From contig NZ_MAKX01000001.1 in the NCBI RefSeq assembly GCF_001693415.1, positions 1,196,047 to 1,260,046 on the forward strand: DNA of 64,000 bases. The letters are read 5' to 3'. Shown in pieces: positions 63,893-64,000 of the stretch; position 1 is the first letter of the stretch, and each line of letters starts with the position of its first letter. The stretch is from Tenacibaculum soleae. Its GTDB lineage: Bacteria > Bacteroidota > Bacteroidia > Flavobacteriales > Flavobacteriaceae. The notes under the pieces are model-generated. The model had not been told where the DNA came from and ran no database searches. It saw nothing but the letters and a program-made list of their open reading frames with translations. The position numbers were made by a program, and so were the translations under genes.

Positions 63893-64000
63893 TGTTGAAA
63901 ATTGAGTTTAATTTACCTTTAAGTCCAGATTTGTTTTTTTGATCTATTAATTCACATATAGTGTAAATAGCTTCTTGTTCTTTTTTCATGTTTTTCTCAA
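63882..64000 (-). CDS. Partial gene at the right edge, C-terminal fragment
   Basis: A minus-strand frame is open from base 64000 to TAG at 63884-63882 and reads EKNMKKEQEAIYTICELIDQ and then KNKSGLKGKLNSIFNNAN. The start is outside the window, although an ATG lies at residue 4 of the visible part. Its end overlaps the MobB-like start. The position suggests another mobilisation factor, for example a BfmA/MobA-like protein. Nothing more can be said. Confidence 0.45.
   Translation of the reverse strand, partial: EKNMKKEQEAIYTICELIDQKNKSGLKGKLNSIFNNAN

Noticed and set aside
43734..64000. CRISPR array or cas genes in the defence island
   Set aside because: No spaced direct repeats and no cas motifs are visible; defence here is RM, Zorya-like and McrBC.

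Overview
The window looks like chromosome of a marine-type Flavobacteriaceae (Bacteroidota). The DNA is AT-rich, promoters carry the Bacteroidota -7 element TAnnTTTG, and ribosome-binding sites are weak. Supporting genes are a type III glutamine synthetase next to a GSII enzyme, a PorE-like OmpA protein, several SPII lipoproteins, and a TonB receptor with a carboxypeptidase-like N-terminal domain. Species cannot be fixed from this sequence alone.

Positions 1-33.8 kb are ordinary core genome: a partial outer-membrane protein, malate dehydrogenase, an FtsE-like ATPase, a TPR protein with a beta-barrel partner, an M28 peptidase/DoxX/amidohydrolase/FKBP cluster, a tricorn-like S41 protease, pyrF, a tpiA-prmA-clpS operon, PorE-like OmpA, tRNA-Arg(ACG), an SPFH protein, a Na/Ca exchanger, two divergent glutamine synthetases and purM. 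One unusual locus here is a 34-residue peptide with 11 cysteines (absent from normal gene calls) just upstream of a SigZ-type ECF sigma factor that has a Cys-rich tail.

Positions 34-42.1 kb hold a minus-strand metal or siderophore uptake cluster: a His/Cys small protein, a frameshifted small gene, a TonB receptor, a DUF4374-like lipoprotein broken by one TGA, an ABC ATPase and two DUF3526-like permeases. A Fur-family-like 7-1-7 dyad lies upstream. The lesions suggest recent decay or sequence error.

After prfA (42.6-43.7 kb) a genomic island begins and runs off the right edge. It carries a tyrosine recombinase, hipBA and a truncated HicB. It then has a compact minus-strand run of ten genes (61.25 to 47.14 kb, no gap above 27 bases): hsdR-hsdM-hsdS, an unknown membrane coiled-coil protein, a ZorA-like/ZorB-like motor pair, an HNH nuclease, a small unknown protein, then McrB and McrC. 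The right edge has mobilisation genes (ribbon-helix-helix protein, ParA, MobB/DUF5712-like relaxase) and a 156-base nested hairpin that no gene explains.

The best candidate for an undescribed system is this joined defence operon: type I restriction-modification, a Zorya-II-like membrane motor plus nuclease with two extra proteins, and a methylation-dependent McrBC, preceded by a 26-base near-perfect palindrome. All functions are inferred from motifs and context; no searches were run.
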